From the NCBI GenBank assembly GCA_002633025.1, contig NMRB01000260.1:186883-250882 (forward strand): a stretch of DNA of 64,000 bases. The letters run 5' to 3'. Of this stretch, positions 11,251 to 22,260 are shown piece after piece; position 1 is the stretch's first letter; every line of letters starts with the position of its first letter. The notes beneath the pieces were generated by a model. The model worked only from the letters and a program-made list of their open reading frames with translations. It was not told the origin of the DNA and searched no databases. The position numbers and the translations under genes were made by a program. The DNA comes from Notospermus geniculatus. Taxonomy: Eukaryota > Nemertea > Pilidiophora > Heteronemertea > Lineidae.

Positions 11251-11980
11251 AGGAGAGAAGTCCGATATGACTGTGATGAACGCAAACCAAGATCCATCCA
11301 AGATCATGCACATGTCATGTTGAGCCAAGTTTGGTAATTAGGGGTGCAAATTCAGTGCTCCAGCCAAGATATACCTCCAAGGAAGGAGACATCATTCTGA
11401 TCACATCTCGGGCCGCATCTGAGAAACCTCACAGTCTGGTTGCGGCGCAGTGCGCTAATCAGACCGACATCAAAGAAGTCCTTATCTTACTTTGAATTCT
11501 ATTTGAGCAGTTCTACACGAGCGAATGGTTCAATCTTTTTGGACTCGAGGGACTCCGCTATCGGCCCAAACTCGCTCGATTCAATCGAACAATTTCTATC
11601 TACTTCATCGATTGAATTCCATGTCGGCTTTAAGATGATCATCGAAATACGTTCCCAAAAACTCCACATTCGTGGAAGATTTCTTGAGAGAATTACATTA
11701 ACATTTTATTTCGTTTTACGAGGTCGTTTTATCGAAAGCAAACCAATCCAATTTGAGACGCTGATCGAAAGAGCAGATAATTGTTAAAGTGCGATTCATT
11801 AGTGGAGAGAAGATTTCAATCATGAATTGTAAATAACCTGTTTTCCCCGTGACGTCACTCGCCGAGTTCTCTACACCATGGTAACTAGGTTACCCCTGAT
11901 TTTTGAAAAAAAGGCAATCATTTTCCTTGGATGGAGCTTTCATACGGCTTTTATTCTTGCCAGTGAGATATCTCATTTTA
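11251..11980. other. Single-copy segment, no supported gene
   Basis: A 115-codon open frame (about 11440-11787, plus strand) has no splice sites, no recognisable motif and a Ser/Ile/Phe-rich composition. I do not call it a gene. Confidence 0.4.
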
Positions 11981-12102
11981 TTCATCGTTTCCACGACGTA
12001 ACTTCAACAATGTCCGCCATTGCTGACGTCGTCTTATGACGCCAAGCCGGCGGGAAAAACGCGCAACCCAACAGAACGACGTTACGTCGTGGGAATGATG
12101 AA
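11981..12102. mobile_element. MITE family 2, short copy
   Basis: TA-flanked, with ends TTCATCGTTTCCACGACGT and its near-complement. It shares the inner phrase AACTTCAACAATGTCCGCC with copies at 47463 and 52707. TA duplication suggests a Tc1/mariner-type or similar origin. Confidence 0.75.
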
Positions 12103-12236
12103 TATCTCTAGAACCAAAGGTAAACAGCTGAAAGCAAGACATATTACCAAAGATGAAATTGCTTTTCTCGATTAAATTTGTGTCTCATTATCTTTTGGTT
12201 TCTGGCTGTTTCTTATCCTGCTTTTGTTGTGGCAAG

Positions 12237-12502
12237 AGGTAAAGGTGACGAGGTTGGAAAATAATGGAAGAATACAGCTCAAGGCGACGCTCAGTGGAAC
12301 ACGTGTGAAGAGGGAGAATGATAGATACTGGATGTATACGCAAGTGGAGGGCTTTTCTGGTGTCAAAATCAGTAAGACTTTTTCGGAGATTTCGCATCAC
12401 CCTGAGATAGGGCCAATAGGGAGGTTTAGAAATCAAACGATAAACGTTTCCACTCGCAGACCGCTTCTGACTGCTGTTGTGTGTGCAGTATTGTCGAATT
12501 GA
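12237..12502 (+). CDS. Possible 3'-terminal coding exon
   Basis: A long pyrimidine tract (12185-12230, TTTGTTGTGGCAAG) leads into an open frame of about 88 codons starting VKVTRLENNGRIQL, with a middle segment NDRYWMYTQVEGFSG, ending at TGA 12500-12502. A canonical AATAAA signal lies at 12615-12620, a plausible 3' UTR length. No upstream plus-strand exon in matching phase was found and there is no second copy to test constraint, so this may be a chance frame. Confidence 0.3.
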
Positions 12503-12614
12503 AGATTGTGTAAATACAGAAGTATCTGTTTGTGATACGTTTGTGTTGAGTTCATTCGAGGATCGGTGTGGCTGCGAAGGTTACACCCAGTAGATGTATT
12601 CGCTTCCAAACACC

Positions 12615-12620
12615 AATAAA
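12615..12620 (+). terminator. Possible polyadenylation signal
   Basis: AATAAA about 113 bases after the stop of the candidate terminal exon. Confidence 0.3.
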
Positions 12621-13002
12621 GCGACACGCTTCCTCTTTTTACCAACAAAGCGTTTTTTCATCTTCTTCCTGAACCATATTGGATCACGTGATGTTTTCTA
12701 CCTGGATCTCCCCCGCACGAACGTCATTTACAGCTCATAAATGGGGCGTTAATTGTCAGGAATCTCGGCTTAATTGAACATCGCTGGCGAGAAGCAAGGT
12801 GGAGGTTCAACCAGGCTCATCTTCAGGATGGATGTAAAGATTGAATGGTCGAGGATCGATATGAAGTCTCATATAGCCCTTCTCACTGTGATACAGTCTC
12901 AAAGCACGTCATATTACTACCCCAGCCTCTCCAGAAACCTTTCTGGTGAACTCAAGGAGCAGCTCATTCAGCGCATCACTTGATCCTTTCAGACCAGTTG
13001 AG

Positions 13003-13083
13003 AACAACGGGAATCGAACCCCTGACATCTCGATGGCGACCCTGCTGCTCACCCTCCGCATTATGGATGCCTCCGTCTGGCTG
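13003..13083 (-). mobile_element. tRNA-like SINE head
   Basis: On the minus strand a box A-like segment (CATCCATAATGCGGAGGGTG) is followed about 35 bases on by a perfect box B, GGTTCGATTCC. No 3' tail or clear target duplication was seen, so this is a SINE fragment or a decayed tRNA pseudogene. Confidence 0.5.
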
Positions 13084-13562
13084 GGACAATACACCTGAGA
13101 GAGCTGTATCTGACCTAGCTACAGCATCCTCGGACGACTCCAACACATCACTCAGCAACATCCCGGCCTTTCAGCCGAAGCCCACAAAATCATACATCTA
13201 TCTTACACGTTGCTGAAGACTATTGAAGAAAATGATCTTACAATGACCTGCACACGGCGCTGAAATATCACGAACTGCCCGCGGCGGCCGGCTACAAAAT
13301 AAGAACGTGACGAAGACATTGGAGTTTGGTTGCCTTGCGGGGGTTGAGGCGGAGTTGTTCCCTTGATTGCGAAGCAATTATACGACGCCATTGTTATGCG
13401 GCTTTCGTCATCACTTCATGTGCACAGAAAATGACTAATGAAGTCGAGTTTTGGTAGCTCGCGTTCTCACTGTAGGGCTTGTACTGTAACATGGTTACAC
13501 AAGGACTGGAACTCCATTGCCACTGCCAAGAAGTGTAAACAAACCAAAAGATGGCGCCCTAC

Positions 13563-13676
13563 CTTTGATTCATAAATGGCTGCTCGTCTTCCCCGCCTGG
13601 CGACAGGTGGCGATGGTTCATCATCGCTGTCCTCTGACGTACTGTGGATGCTTCCGATACTAGCACGGCGTGTTAA
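13563..13676 (-). CDS. Internal coding exon, basic/phosphorylation-site-rich linker
   Basis: On the minus strand acceptor CTTGTTCTTCCAG and donor GTAGGG enclose 114 bases, 38 codons, phase 0 in and out. The peptide begins LTRRASIGSIHS, continues with an acidic run EDSDDEPSPP and then a basic run ARRGRRAA. RRAS fits the protein kinase A consensus and SEDSDDE fits casein kinase 2, so a regulated, disordered linker of a larger intracellular protein is likely. The upstream exon at 16178-16234 is also phase 0. The protein is not recognised; a loose resemblance to the hinge of kinase A regulatory subunits was considered and not accepted. Confidence 0.6.
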
Positions 13677-14719
13677 CTGGAAGAACAAGGTAGAAACTCA
13701 TCATTGCTTTGTTGATTTGACGAACCAAGATGGAAGTGGCTGGTGATAGGAAGATTTAGATAAAGGCCGTGGTTAGACTGAGATCCACAACCACGACCAG
13801 GCAGCAGACTCTGTATTCACCCCACGCCCTGAAAAATGACAATTTGGGAACGGCCCTCCTTCAGAGACATCATTCCAAGAAATCGTGGGACATTATGCCT
13901 GGAACCTGATGCCGAGTCGACTGAATCATTTTTGCTGAACTCATTTCCATTTTGACGTTAGTTGAGGCCGCAGCCACGCCATTCTATCTCCTTTCAAAGT
14001 AATAATCTCATATTAGAGAAGTAACGTAATTATGCAGTAGTAATCACTGTAGATGACTAGATGATTACTTTGAGGACTTCAGAGACCACACTCTCCATAA
14101 ACATAATCAAATCCGGAGACAGAACAAATCGGTTACGAGACGTTTTAATACGTTTTTGGATAATGTGGTCTTGTCGCGTCGTTGTGTCCTAGTTTTCGTC
14201 CAGCCCCGGGAGTCCAGCATGCGGGTGGAACAAGAAACAGGGTCTGAGATATGACACACAGAAAATGAAGTTTGTTGACAGTGCATTCTGGTCTACTGAC
14301 ATTGTCTTCTGTAAACAGGAACTCAGCGCCCACCGGACCAAGCAATAGTCGTTTCGTTTCTTACTCAACACATTTGGCTACAGGAGGAATTGTTCTAAGA
14401 ATTCGTGTCATCTCGAAGAGCAAACTTCAAAAACAAGAGACTTCTCAAAATCAAGAGCTCTCCACGCCCATACGCAAGACTAAAGCCAACTAGCCCCTGC
14501 TAAACAGTAAGAGGCAGTGTCCTCGAAATTGATATCCATCAACAACATCGAGAGGAAACTAGCAACATCCCCCATCCCGAAAGACGCAGCTAGGGAAAAT
14601 AAGAAGACGTTCCGGCCCTAATCACCAGTTGTCAGATCTCTAGATCATGATGGCATCATCATTCACGGTCACTCACGATGATCATAAAGATCGTGACCAT
14701 GGATTAATGGGTTTATTAC

Positions 14720-14749
14720 CTTGCCAGGTGGAAGATCAAGGACGGACAT
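14720..14749 (-). CDS. Possible alternative first coding exon
   Basis: On the minus strand ATG opens ten codons (MSVLDLPPGK) that end at donor GTAATA in phase 0, compatible with the exon at 13563-13676. The start context is poor and no promoter is evident. Speculative. Confidence 0.2.
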
Positions 14750-14889
14750 AGAGCTGCATTAATCTTGGATGGTGAGAGCCCAGGGTCGCGCTCTCGGAGG
14801 GAAGGGGAGGCAGATGCAATCTACATGTAAGTTCAGGTCTGTATGACCAATGTATCTTGTGGCTGATCACGTGGCCAATCGGCTGTNGT

Positions 14890-14906
14890 CCCCCCCCCCC
14901 CCCCCC
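14890..14906. repeat. Poly-C run beside a single N
   Basis: Seventeen C residues preceded by an N at 14887; length is unreliable. A similar C run at about 41401-41413 is absent from the B1 allele. Confidence 0.9.
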
Positions 14907-16177
14907 AAGAACGTGAAGTGAGTGGCGTCCCTGCATCGTCTGAAGAGATTGACAGGACGCTAGAGGTCCGCTTGCCAGCCGTGCGGTACTACCGGTACTG
15001 GTATCTGCCCTGCACTACTGTCATGCGTCACTCTGATTGGTTAGTGGCGTCCGGACATGCACATGATTGGTTAGTGTGACCACGCTGCCGTGCCATGTGC
15101 TGTTTGATTGGTTAATTTGGATTATGACATCACACCATGCGCTTTCTGATAGGCTTAGAGCAACAGGATGAAAATGACGGCTTTATTGACGGATCTTCTT
15201 CATCGTCGTCACGAACGAAGTTGTGAGGCGAGGATAGTTTTGCGAGTGTCGAATCTCAGGCGACATTCATCATGCAATCAATGAAAATAAAGGAAAAAAC
15301 ACCACTTTAAACACAGGATTTGAAACGGTAAGAAAAAGACAAGAATCCTGGTATCACGCTATAGCAATTAGGCGAGAAAGCTACCGGCAATCTTGGTGAA
15401 ATCACTACTCTAAACGGTAATGTATGCTATCGACGTGAGAGAGAGCCTCGCCTAGAGAATAGGCAATCCCTCGGGCGATTACGCTTTTTGAGTTGAATAC
15501 AGGGAGAATCTAATTGGCGGAGCGAGTTTGAGGAAAAACGGTTTAGAGACCCTGGAGTTAGCGGGTGTTTGTGTTGTGAGATGCATGGAAAGCACAGTGC
15601 AGATCCAATGTTCTTAGCAAAGGAGATCTCACTGTTAACAGTGTTTCGTCAAATACAGCGAATGCTTCATGCCCCAGCTTCATATGACTCGAGCATTCTG
15701 ATTGGTCAATTTTGAAGCTCCTGTTCCCAATATGTGCTGATTGGTCATCTTCAACCCTTCTCTGTTATCGTCGCAACTCTTTCCTTCACGGAACTCTAGC
15801 TTGCACGGGTTCGCACTTTGCCATTTTGCCAAAAACAGATGAGGAGGGGCGAGTAATTTGGTGGTTGATGTGAAGAAGACGAAATGCCGTGAGCAGTGTA
15901 AAGTGCGTTTAGCATAAGCTTGAGGGCGAACCGTGACACGACAGAGCTGACCACATCGTGGACTGGAGGCCATTTAACAGAACAACAACAGCGATTGTAC
16001 AAGCAAAACTTCTTAAGATTGTCTGAGGAAGCATCGCCCGATTAGGCTATCGTTCTGCAGACGAAACAATTCTCGGATACTTCAAGCGTCGAGTTTTGCG
16101 AGAAGAGTGAAAGAAACAGACGGAGCGTTATATACAGGTCAGGCAGATGAAGGCGTCATGTTACCATGGTTACTTAC
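14907..16177. other. Intronic or intergenic sequence, nothing supported
   Basis: No repeat, splice-bounded exon or RNA gene could be supported. Three short similar phrases of the type TGATTGGTTAGTG occur at 15030-15115. Confidence 0.4.
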
Positions 16178-16234
16178 AGGACGAGGTACAAACATTGTGT
16201 CAGACTCGACCGGCGAGTCGATGTCTATATCAAC
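16178..16234 (-). CDS. Small internal coding exon, acidic linker
   Basis: On the minus strand acceptor ATCCCTCTTCCAG and a consensus donor GTAAGT enclose 57 bases, 19 codons, phase 0 at both ends. The peptide is VDIDIDSPVESDTMFVPRP, acidic with a Ser-Pro motif. It would splice in frame to 13563-13676. Both splice sites are close to consensus, which is the main evidence. No homologue is recognised. Confidence 0.55.
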
Positions 16235-16852
16235 CTGGAAGAGGGATAATTCGTGCATGTTTTTAGCAAGGGCGAGTTAGATATAAAATGTTCACGACGG
16301 TGCTTCAACAATACTGTACCATAACAAAACCGACAGGAAGTTAATACGAACGAATGGACCGGATCCTCATAAATCTGTACACCATTCGATCTACGCACCA
16401 TCATGGAGCATAAAGGCGCGGTTTCGTTCTTTCTGCAAGCCACTAGGTTCAACAATATTTCAATAAAGCGCCCAAACAGACAGACATCGAGCGGATTGCG
16501 AGTTCTCAAACCGTATTAAGCGGGGATCATTGGCACACGGATTTTGTCTGATTCAGATCCGTAAAAAATCGATCAAATTGACTTTTGCGTTATCGTATCC
16601 AGAAAACTAGGGGCAAACGGACTGAAAACGGACCGGATCCGTGCGCCAATGAACCCCGCTTTAGAATGAAACAAGTCCCAGCCAACACCTCAAACCGAAT
16701 TAGACTAATGATGTAAGTCCAAGTATCAATGACCACCACCAGCGCCAACGACCAAACGGACCGATGACCCAACCGTTCAAACCAGCGGACACCCTCCACC
16801 AACCAATGATCAGACCATCCATGTCATTTCACCTGAGGAAGGCAACAACCTT

Positions 16853-17443
16853 TGCCACCAATGAACGACAGTTTGTTAAGTGATGCTGTACTGGATGTCT
16901 CTTGGACGCAAATTATCATGTTTTACAAAGTGATCCGAGTGTGAAGGTGCTCCACAGAGACGACTTACCACTCTCTCAAATTCACGCTTTGTTTTCTGAA
17001 AAAGGCATTTGAACATGTTAAATAAAGTATTCCAAGGGGTGCGCACTTGTGGAAACGTGGTGTATGAGTGGAATCAAGATCTCGAATCATGGTTTCTGTG
17101 GCAACAGGTTTCACTGTCAAACAGATCAGTGCAGACATCACAGCAGCACCAACAGAAGACGAACAAACAAGACACTTGATCAACAAGACGATGTTAAAGT
17201 GATATAAACATAAGTGTTTCCGTTCGGACACGTAAAACCAGGAAGAGACAAGGATGTAAGTATCAGAAGACCCAGGCAGGAGCCATAGACAAGCCGGTTG
17301 TTGTTGCTGTAATCCGTTTATTATAAAACTAAAGATAACAGGACAAAAGGGCCAACGCCGAGGCACTGGCAAGCCGGTAAAGGAAGATATTATGATATTG
17401 GTATTATGAAGTGTCCCCTGCATTGGTGTGACGACAAGGGACA
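16853..17443 (-). mobile_element. LTR-like repeat, downstream copy
   Basis: About 590 bp, nearly identical to 17923-18519. On the minus strand it starts TGTCCCT after a purine-rich stretch (GAGGACGGGG), contains AATAAA-type signals, and ends GGCA. These are the marks of a long terminal repeat. Inside it lies a 27-base splice-bounded segment (16969-16995). Confidence 0.6.
16969..16995 (-). CDS. 27-base exon-like segment, copy 1
   Basis: Acceptor TGCCTTTTTCAG, then nine codons KTKREFERV, then consensus donor GTAAGTC on the minus strand. The second copy (18039-18065) reads KPKREFERV with the same sites. Both are phase 0, as are 16178-16234 and 13563-13676, so they could be duplicated cassette exons of the host gene. 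They also lie inside an LTR-like repeat, where such signals could belong to the element. Confidence 0.35.
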
Positions 17444-17922
17444 AACCCCGTCCTCAGTTCATGGTCTTGTGCGAACTCCATTGCCTGGGGACGGAAATTG
17501 GTAACCTGCATGACTGGGCATCATCCTGTCATTGACAAGAGTAAGAGTTGAAGGTTTCCGCCAGTCACAAACCCTGGATGGTTGTTTCGATTCAACTATC
17601 ACGCCAACCATTGCGAGGTGCCGGAGGGTAGGCAAAGAGACTACTGATTGAAGTTCATCCTTCCAATCGAAAGTTAACAGGTGAACTGATTGAGTTTTGG
17701 TCCCTGTTTTGCAAATAAGGAGTTTGCCAGATTCCCTAATGCGAGTCAACACTCCACCATCAGCTGCACTGCCATCTTCATTATCAGAATGAAACCAATT
17801 GCTCAACAGTTGATTGTTCACTTCCACCATGATGGTTCCCTCGGCTTCGCCTCGGGAACCATCACCACCTCGGGTGACGCAAAACGTCATGTCACCCGAC
17901 CGACCGGGCGCCAATTGTTTAT
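17444..17922 (-). mobile_element. Internal region of a short LTR element, with primer-binding-like site
   Basis: Nine bases inside the LTR at 17923 lies TGGCGCCCGG (17904-17913, minus strand), matching the first nine bases of the usual tRNA-Lys primer-binding site. A structured leader with two hairpins (GGGTGAC/GTCACCC and GATGGTTCCC/GGGAACCATC) follows. An ATG in context ACCATCATGG at 17830 opens 123 codons to 17459 (MVEVNNQLLSNW at the start). No gag, protease, reverse transcriptase or integrase motif is visible, so this resembles a terminal-repeat retrotransposon in miniature. Seen: the signals; inferred: the class. Confidence 0.5.
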
Positions 17923-18519
17923 TGCCACCAATGAACGACAGTTTGTTAAGTGATGTTGTACTGGATGTCTCTTGGACGCAAATTATCATGTTTTACAAAG
18001 TGATACGAGTGTGAGGGTGCTCCACAGAGATGACTTACCACTCTCTCAAATTCACGCTTTGGTTTCTGAAAAAGGCATTTGAACATGTTATACTAGTATA
18101 AAGTATTCCAAGGGCTGCGCACTTGTGAAAACGTGGTGTATGAGTGGAATCAAGATCTCGAATCATGGTTTCTGTGGCAACAGGTTTCACTGTCAAACAG
18201 ATCAGTGCAGACATGACAGCAGCACCAACAGAAGACGAACAAACAAGACACTTGATCAACAAGACGATGTTAAAGTGATATAAACATAAGTGTTTTCGTT
18301 CGGACACGTAAAACCAGGAAGAGACAAGGATGAAAGTATCAGAAGACCCAGGCAGGAGCCATAGGCAAGCCGGTTGTTGTTGCTGTAATCCGTTTATTAT
18401 AAAACTAAAGATAACAGTACAAAAGGGCCAGCGCCGAGGCATTGGCAAGCCGGTCAAGGAAGATATGATGACATTGGTTTTATGAAGAGTCACCTGCATG
18501 GGTGCGACGACCAGGGACA
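17923..18519 (-). mobile_element. LTR-like repeat, upstream copy
   Basis: About 597 bp, paired with 16853-17443. It differs by a small insertion with TATACTAGTATA near 18090 and scattered substitutions. Confidence 0.6.
18039..18065 (-). CDS. 27-base exon-like segment, copy 2
   Basis: KPKREFERV with acceptor TTTTTCAG and donor GTAAGTC. One replacement relative to copy 1. See 16969-16995 for the two readings. Confidence 0.35.
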
Positions 18520-18885
18520 AGCCCCGTCCTCGGTTCTTGGTGTGCCAACTCCGTTGCCTGGGGACGGAAATTGGTAACCTGCATGACTGGGCATCATCCT
18601 GTCATTGACAAAGAGTAAGAGTTGAAGGTTTCCGCCAGTCACAAACCCTGGATGGTTGTTTCGATTCAACTATCACGCCAACCATTGCGAGGTGCCGGAG
18701 GGTACGCAAAGAGCCTACTGATTGACGTTCATCCTTCGAATCGAAAGTTAACAGGTCCCTGTTTTGCAAATAAGGAGTTTGCCAGCTTCCTTAATGCGAG
18801 TCAACACTCCACCATCAGCTGCACTGCCATCTTCATTATCAGAATGAAACCAATTGCTCAACAGTTGATTGTTCACTTCCACCAC
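18520..18885 (-). mobile_element. Second, truncated internal region of the LTR element
   Basis: Matches 17444-17826 but starts abruptly near the ATG and carries a 19-base deletion that breaks the open frame. The order internal-LTR-internal-LTR implies a tandem element missing its outermost repeat. Confidence 0.55.
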
Positions 18886-19364
18886 GAAGTCGCGCCGTCT
18901 GTACCAACCGACGCTTGCAACGGAAATGCATGAGACTGGCTTCCTCACTGTATAGTCTACTGAAGATTCAGGCAAAGTTAAGGTGAAACGGAGTCGTTCA
19001 CCATTAAACGAGGTTCACACGTCACCATCATCGGATTGTCGACGGCGATATAAATCGAAAGGAAATTAGACGTTAAAAAAACTTGGAGTGAGGTGATTTA
19101 TCGTGGCCAAGATACCAGGCATCTGGTAGTTTGGAACCGACTCAAGGGCTTAATGTGGAAGATTGGGAGGGAATTGGTAAATAAAACCACTGGAGACAGG
19201 ATTGTGTTGTGGAGGTCGGGGACGAATCGAGGTTCGCCTGAACTCCAAACATCTGGAGTGGTGGTGGAGGGAAAGATAGGCAATGCCGTTGGATGGGTGG
19301 TTCAGTGATGGCCAAATGTTCGAAATGATGTTCCTCAACACCAAGACAAGAGGCACCGCCTTCT

Positions 19365-19437
19365 GTAGAATGCAACAGGATCGAACCCTGACCTCTCGCA
19401 TCGGCAAACACCCAACCACAACTCGTCTTCCGCACCT
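19365..19437 (-). mobile_element. tRNA-like SINE head
   Basis: On the minus strand GACGAGTTGTGGTTGGGTG resembles box A and GGTTCGATCCTG matches box B, spaced as in a tRNA. No canonical cloverleaf ending, so a SINE fragment. Confidence 0.5.
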
Positions 19438-20606
19438 ATTGATGTCTACATTGCAGTTAAGACTACCGACGACGCCAAGCGGCCACCGACATAACCTTCA
19501 GAAAATATACGTCACTTTGGGCAGAATCTTTGCTGTGAATGGACTTCCTGGCGCATGCCTGCCTTTCTAGGTTTACAAGAAAGGATCACCAAGTACACCC
19601 AAAACGTTTCTATGGTGCTTTACTCTCTTCCCCTGACCCGGATTCAATAGCCAGACTGACACCAAGTTCCGTCACTCACATTTCCTGGAGTAATCTGCCT
19701 TCACCAAGTCACGAGGCATGCCATATATTGTCTAAAACACTCTATCGATTAGGGTATCGGCATGTTGGGGTCAAACTATCCACAAAATATCGACCATCCG
19801 TGTCATAGCGTGCCTTCACTGTACCCAGGTTTATCGGTTTAATGGTGATCGAACACGCCACATATCTCAGTTTACAAATAAACGGAGAGAAGATCGGTAG
19901 ACAGGTACTTGTCGTATTTGATTCGACCATTCAAGGTTCAGACGACCTGAAGAAGCAATCTCACTCGGAACAAAGACAAGATATTTTCAAATTCTGCTCA
20001 AGCAACGCGAGATCTGGTGTAGCAGTCTCGGTATTTCATACAATCAACACGAAAACACCATCAGTAGATCCGCGAGGAGACTAAAGCGCCTTCGAGACAT
20101 TTTTGGTGTTCCTGCTGGTCCTTTCTCGTTACCCTAGAATGGTATGCGCTCGGAAAAGGCAATTCACAGCAGAAACCAAAGCTAAAATTGACTTTTCTAT
20201 CCAATATTGAGATCTATTTCTGAGGCGACTTCACCGTGTTGAATGCTGTGTCACGCGCCCGATAGAGTCAACATGATTAGCTAACTGTACATACCGGCGG
20301 ATTGACATACCGTTTCCACGTCGACTAAATTGGAATTTGTGCAAGGATTTGATATCTCGACGGGGACACGATTACAGCCGTGGCTTTCGTCAGCACCTTG
20401 TTTAAGATGGCGTTTTTTGTCGACTTTCCGAAGATTATGAACAGGTTAGCCCATTTTTAACAGATTAATTAGCGGGAAATGCATCACCGCTGCAGCTTCA
20501 CGGAAGATGCGTTTTGTGTCACATAAATTCTGCTTCGTGAAGAGAACTATGACATCAATCATGGCGTCCCTACACAGGAGCAATGAGGAACCAACTCCCG
20601 CCACTT
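19438..20606. other. Single-copy sequence, nothing firmly supported
   Basis: A minus-strand segment near 19687-19738 (peptide TIYGMPRDLVKADYSRK, donor GTGAGT) looks exon-like, but its phase does not join any neighbour found. Confidence 0.3.
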
Positions 20607-20780
20607 GGCGGCGCTGTGAGCGGCTCTGACACGTCTCGTCTCTGTTGCACTGCGTCAAGGACGTCGTGACGCACCGTTATGGCATTGTCACTTGGCTTCC
20701 CAAATGCCGTTCAAAGAGGAGTTATGGCATTGCCTTGCTCTGTAGGCCTACGTCTTTGGTAAAGGCCTCACAGCGCCGCC
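20607..20780. mobile_element. Inverted-repeat element, MITE-like
   Basis: Ends carry GGCGGCGCTGTGAG and its complement. The interior phrase CACTGCGTCAAG-ACGTCGTGACGC recurs at about 29930 and 41710 in blocks B1 and B2, so the sequence is dispersed. Confidence 0.45.
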
Positions 20781-20895
20781 CTATCGGCAAAAAAGTCAAG
20801 CGGATCCCTCACTGGGTAAAAGAAAACATGGATGGTGTGAATCGTGATGAGGTGCAACCATTGGTGCCCACTGCGACAGAAATGTCAAAACCAGC

Positions 20896-20965
20896 CTGAG
20901 AGGGTCCCATGTTGGCGCCCAGCCTGAGAGGGCCCCATGGCGCCCAGCCCGAGAGGGTCCCAGGT
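20896..20965. repeat. Three-unit GC-rich tandem repeat
   Basis: AGCCTGAGAGGGTCCC-type units, each followed by GGCGCCC, about 34 bp or shorter. Confidence 0.75.
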
Positions 20966-21295
20966 TGGCGCTCCATCTCACGCAAAATTCTTTTACCATC
21001 GATAAGCACCTTAAATCAATTTGTCTATCACGCCCACAAATATCATCGAAGTTTGCGAAAGCTGATTCCTTCTGCCAATATCATTAATTTTGCATCATTT
21101 CGCCGTACCAACGTAACCAAGGCAACCGACATAACTCAACACTTAATGCCCGGCTTTACCTCAGATCGGATGACTGTCAGGAGGTAGACTTATCCGGATA
21201 CATCAGAATATGGTACGATTTCCGGTTGGCTGTTTCCTTCTCTTCCAGGCGTGTTTTGGTTCAAGTAAATAATAACAGAAATTCTGGGACCTTAT

Positions 21296-21424
21296 TCACG
21301 AAGCCTCCGTAACTCTACGGAGTGCGTAATCTATTGTCCCTTTGCAGGCAACCTATTGTTCACTATCAGCCTGACAAAGGATTTGCGTACCTTAAAGTTA
21401 CGGGGGCTTCGTAAATAAGGTCCC
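21296..21424. mobile_element. MITE, about 129 bp
   Basis: Terminal inverted repeats GGGACCTTATTCACGAAGCC and GGGACCTTATTTACGAAGCC, continuing through CCGTAACT. Foldback structure with a short loop. Target duplication unclear. Confidence 0.75.
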
Positions 21425-21544
21425 TGGAGTTTTATGCCATAAATACATCATACTGTCGTTCAGACGGCAGACTTCTTCGGATTGAGCGTTGGAGTTTCAA
21501 AGGGCGTGACTTTCAGCGCTCAAATACAGTGAGAAAGAAGTGAA

Positions 21545-21615
21545 GCTAAGTTATGAGTGGAACAAGGATCAAACCGTCGACCTCCCGACCCATGTCGTCT
21601 TCACAGGCACTATGC
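21545..21615 (-). mobile_element. Possible tRNA-like SINE head
   Basis: Minus-strand GGTTTGATCC resembles box B and TGGTGCATAGTGCC resembles box A; degenerate. Confidence 0.3.
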
Positions 21616-22144
21616 ACCAAAGAGCAGACGTCAACAAAGTGTCAACTTAATCTCATTAGGGCAATGAGATAGTTCGTAATATTCGCCGAAAGAAATGAAC
21701 CCCGGAGAAGAAAACCCAGCCTTTACCTTCTAAATTTGATCAATTCTCCTATAAAGAGTTGGTAAGCTTCGATAGGCTGCCCAGGATTACAATCCTAACG
21801 AAGTTGACTCTCCAATTTTCGTCGGCGCCAAGATCGAATTCCGAAACTCATGAACGATGCATTACTTTAGGAGCTCATGGCATCAGTTTGTTGGCTATGG
21901 ATTGGTCGGGCATTCCCTGGATTACTTCATGTATCCAGAGGACAATTCCTTCATTAGGTAATGCTTGCAAAAAACACCCTGAGGTAGCGCCAATATCAAA
22001 ACGACTTAAGTTGTTCAGGCTGCTTGAGAAGCGAGACTCTTGTTTGCCGAACACATTACCGGCAACCAATCTGCCCTCACACCAACAGATAATCTGAAGA
22101 ATTCTCTGTGAAGCAGCTGCACCAGAGACTCATCTTGACAAGGA

Positions 22145-22260
22145 CTGGTATTCATAAAAGTTAGCAAATGCTTTCACTTAAGATTTGCACAGCAAGGACT
22201 AATGTAAATGTACTACAAAACTTGAAGTAAAAGCATTTGCTAGCTTTTATGAATATCAGC
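22145..22260. mobile_element. MITE with 6-bp target duplication
   Basis: Inverted ends around CTGGTATTCATAAAAG and continuing TAGCAAATGCTTT, flanked by CAAGGA at 22139-22144 and 22261-22266. About 116 bp, no coding capacity. Confidence 0.8.

Noticed and set aside
13232-13281. Minus-strand exon-like 50 bases with good acceptor and GTAAGA donor
   Set aside because: In the phase required after 13563-13676 it hits TGA after seven codons, and other phases lack partners.
17965-17989. Upstream extension of the LTR-element frame
   Set aside because: The first ATG in good context is at 17830; the part above it crosses the primer-binding-like site and LTR.
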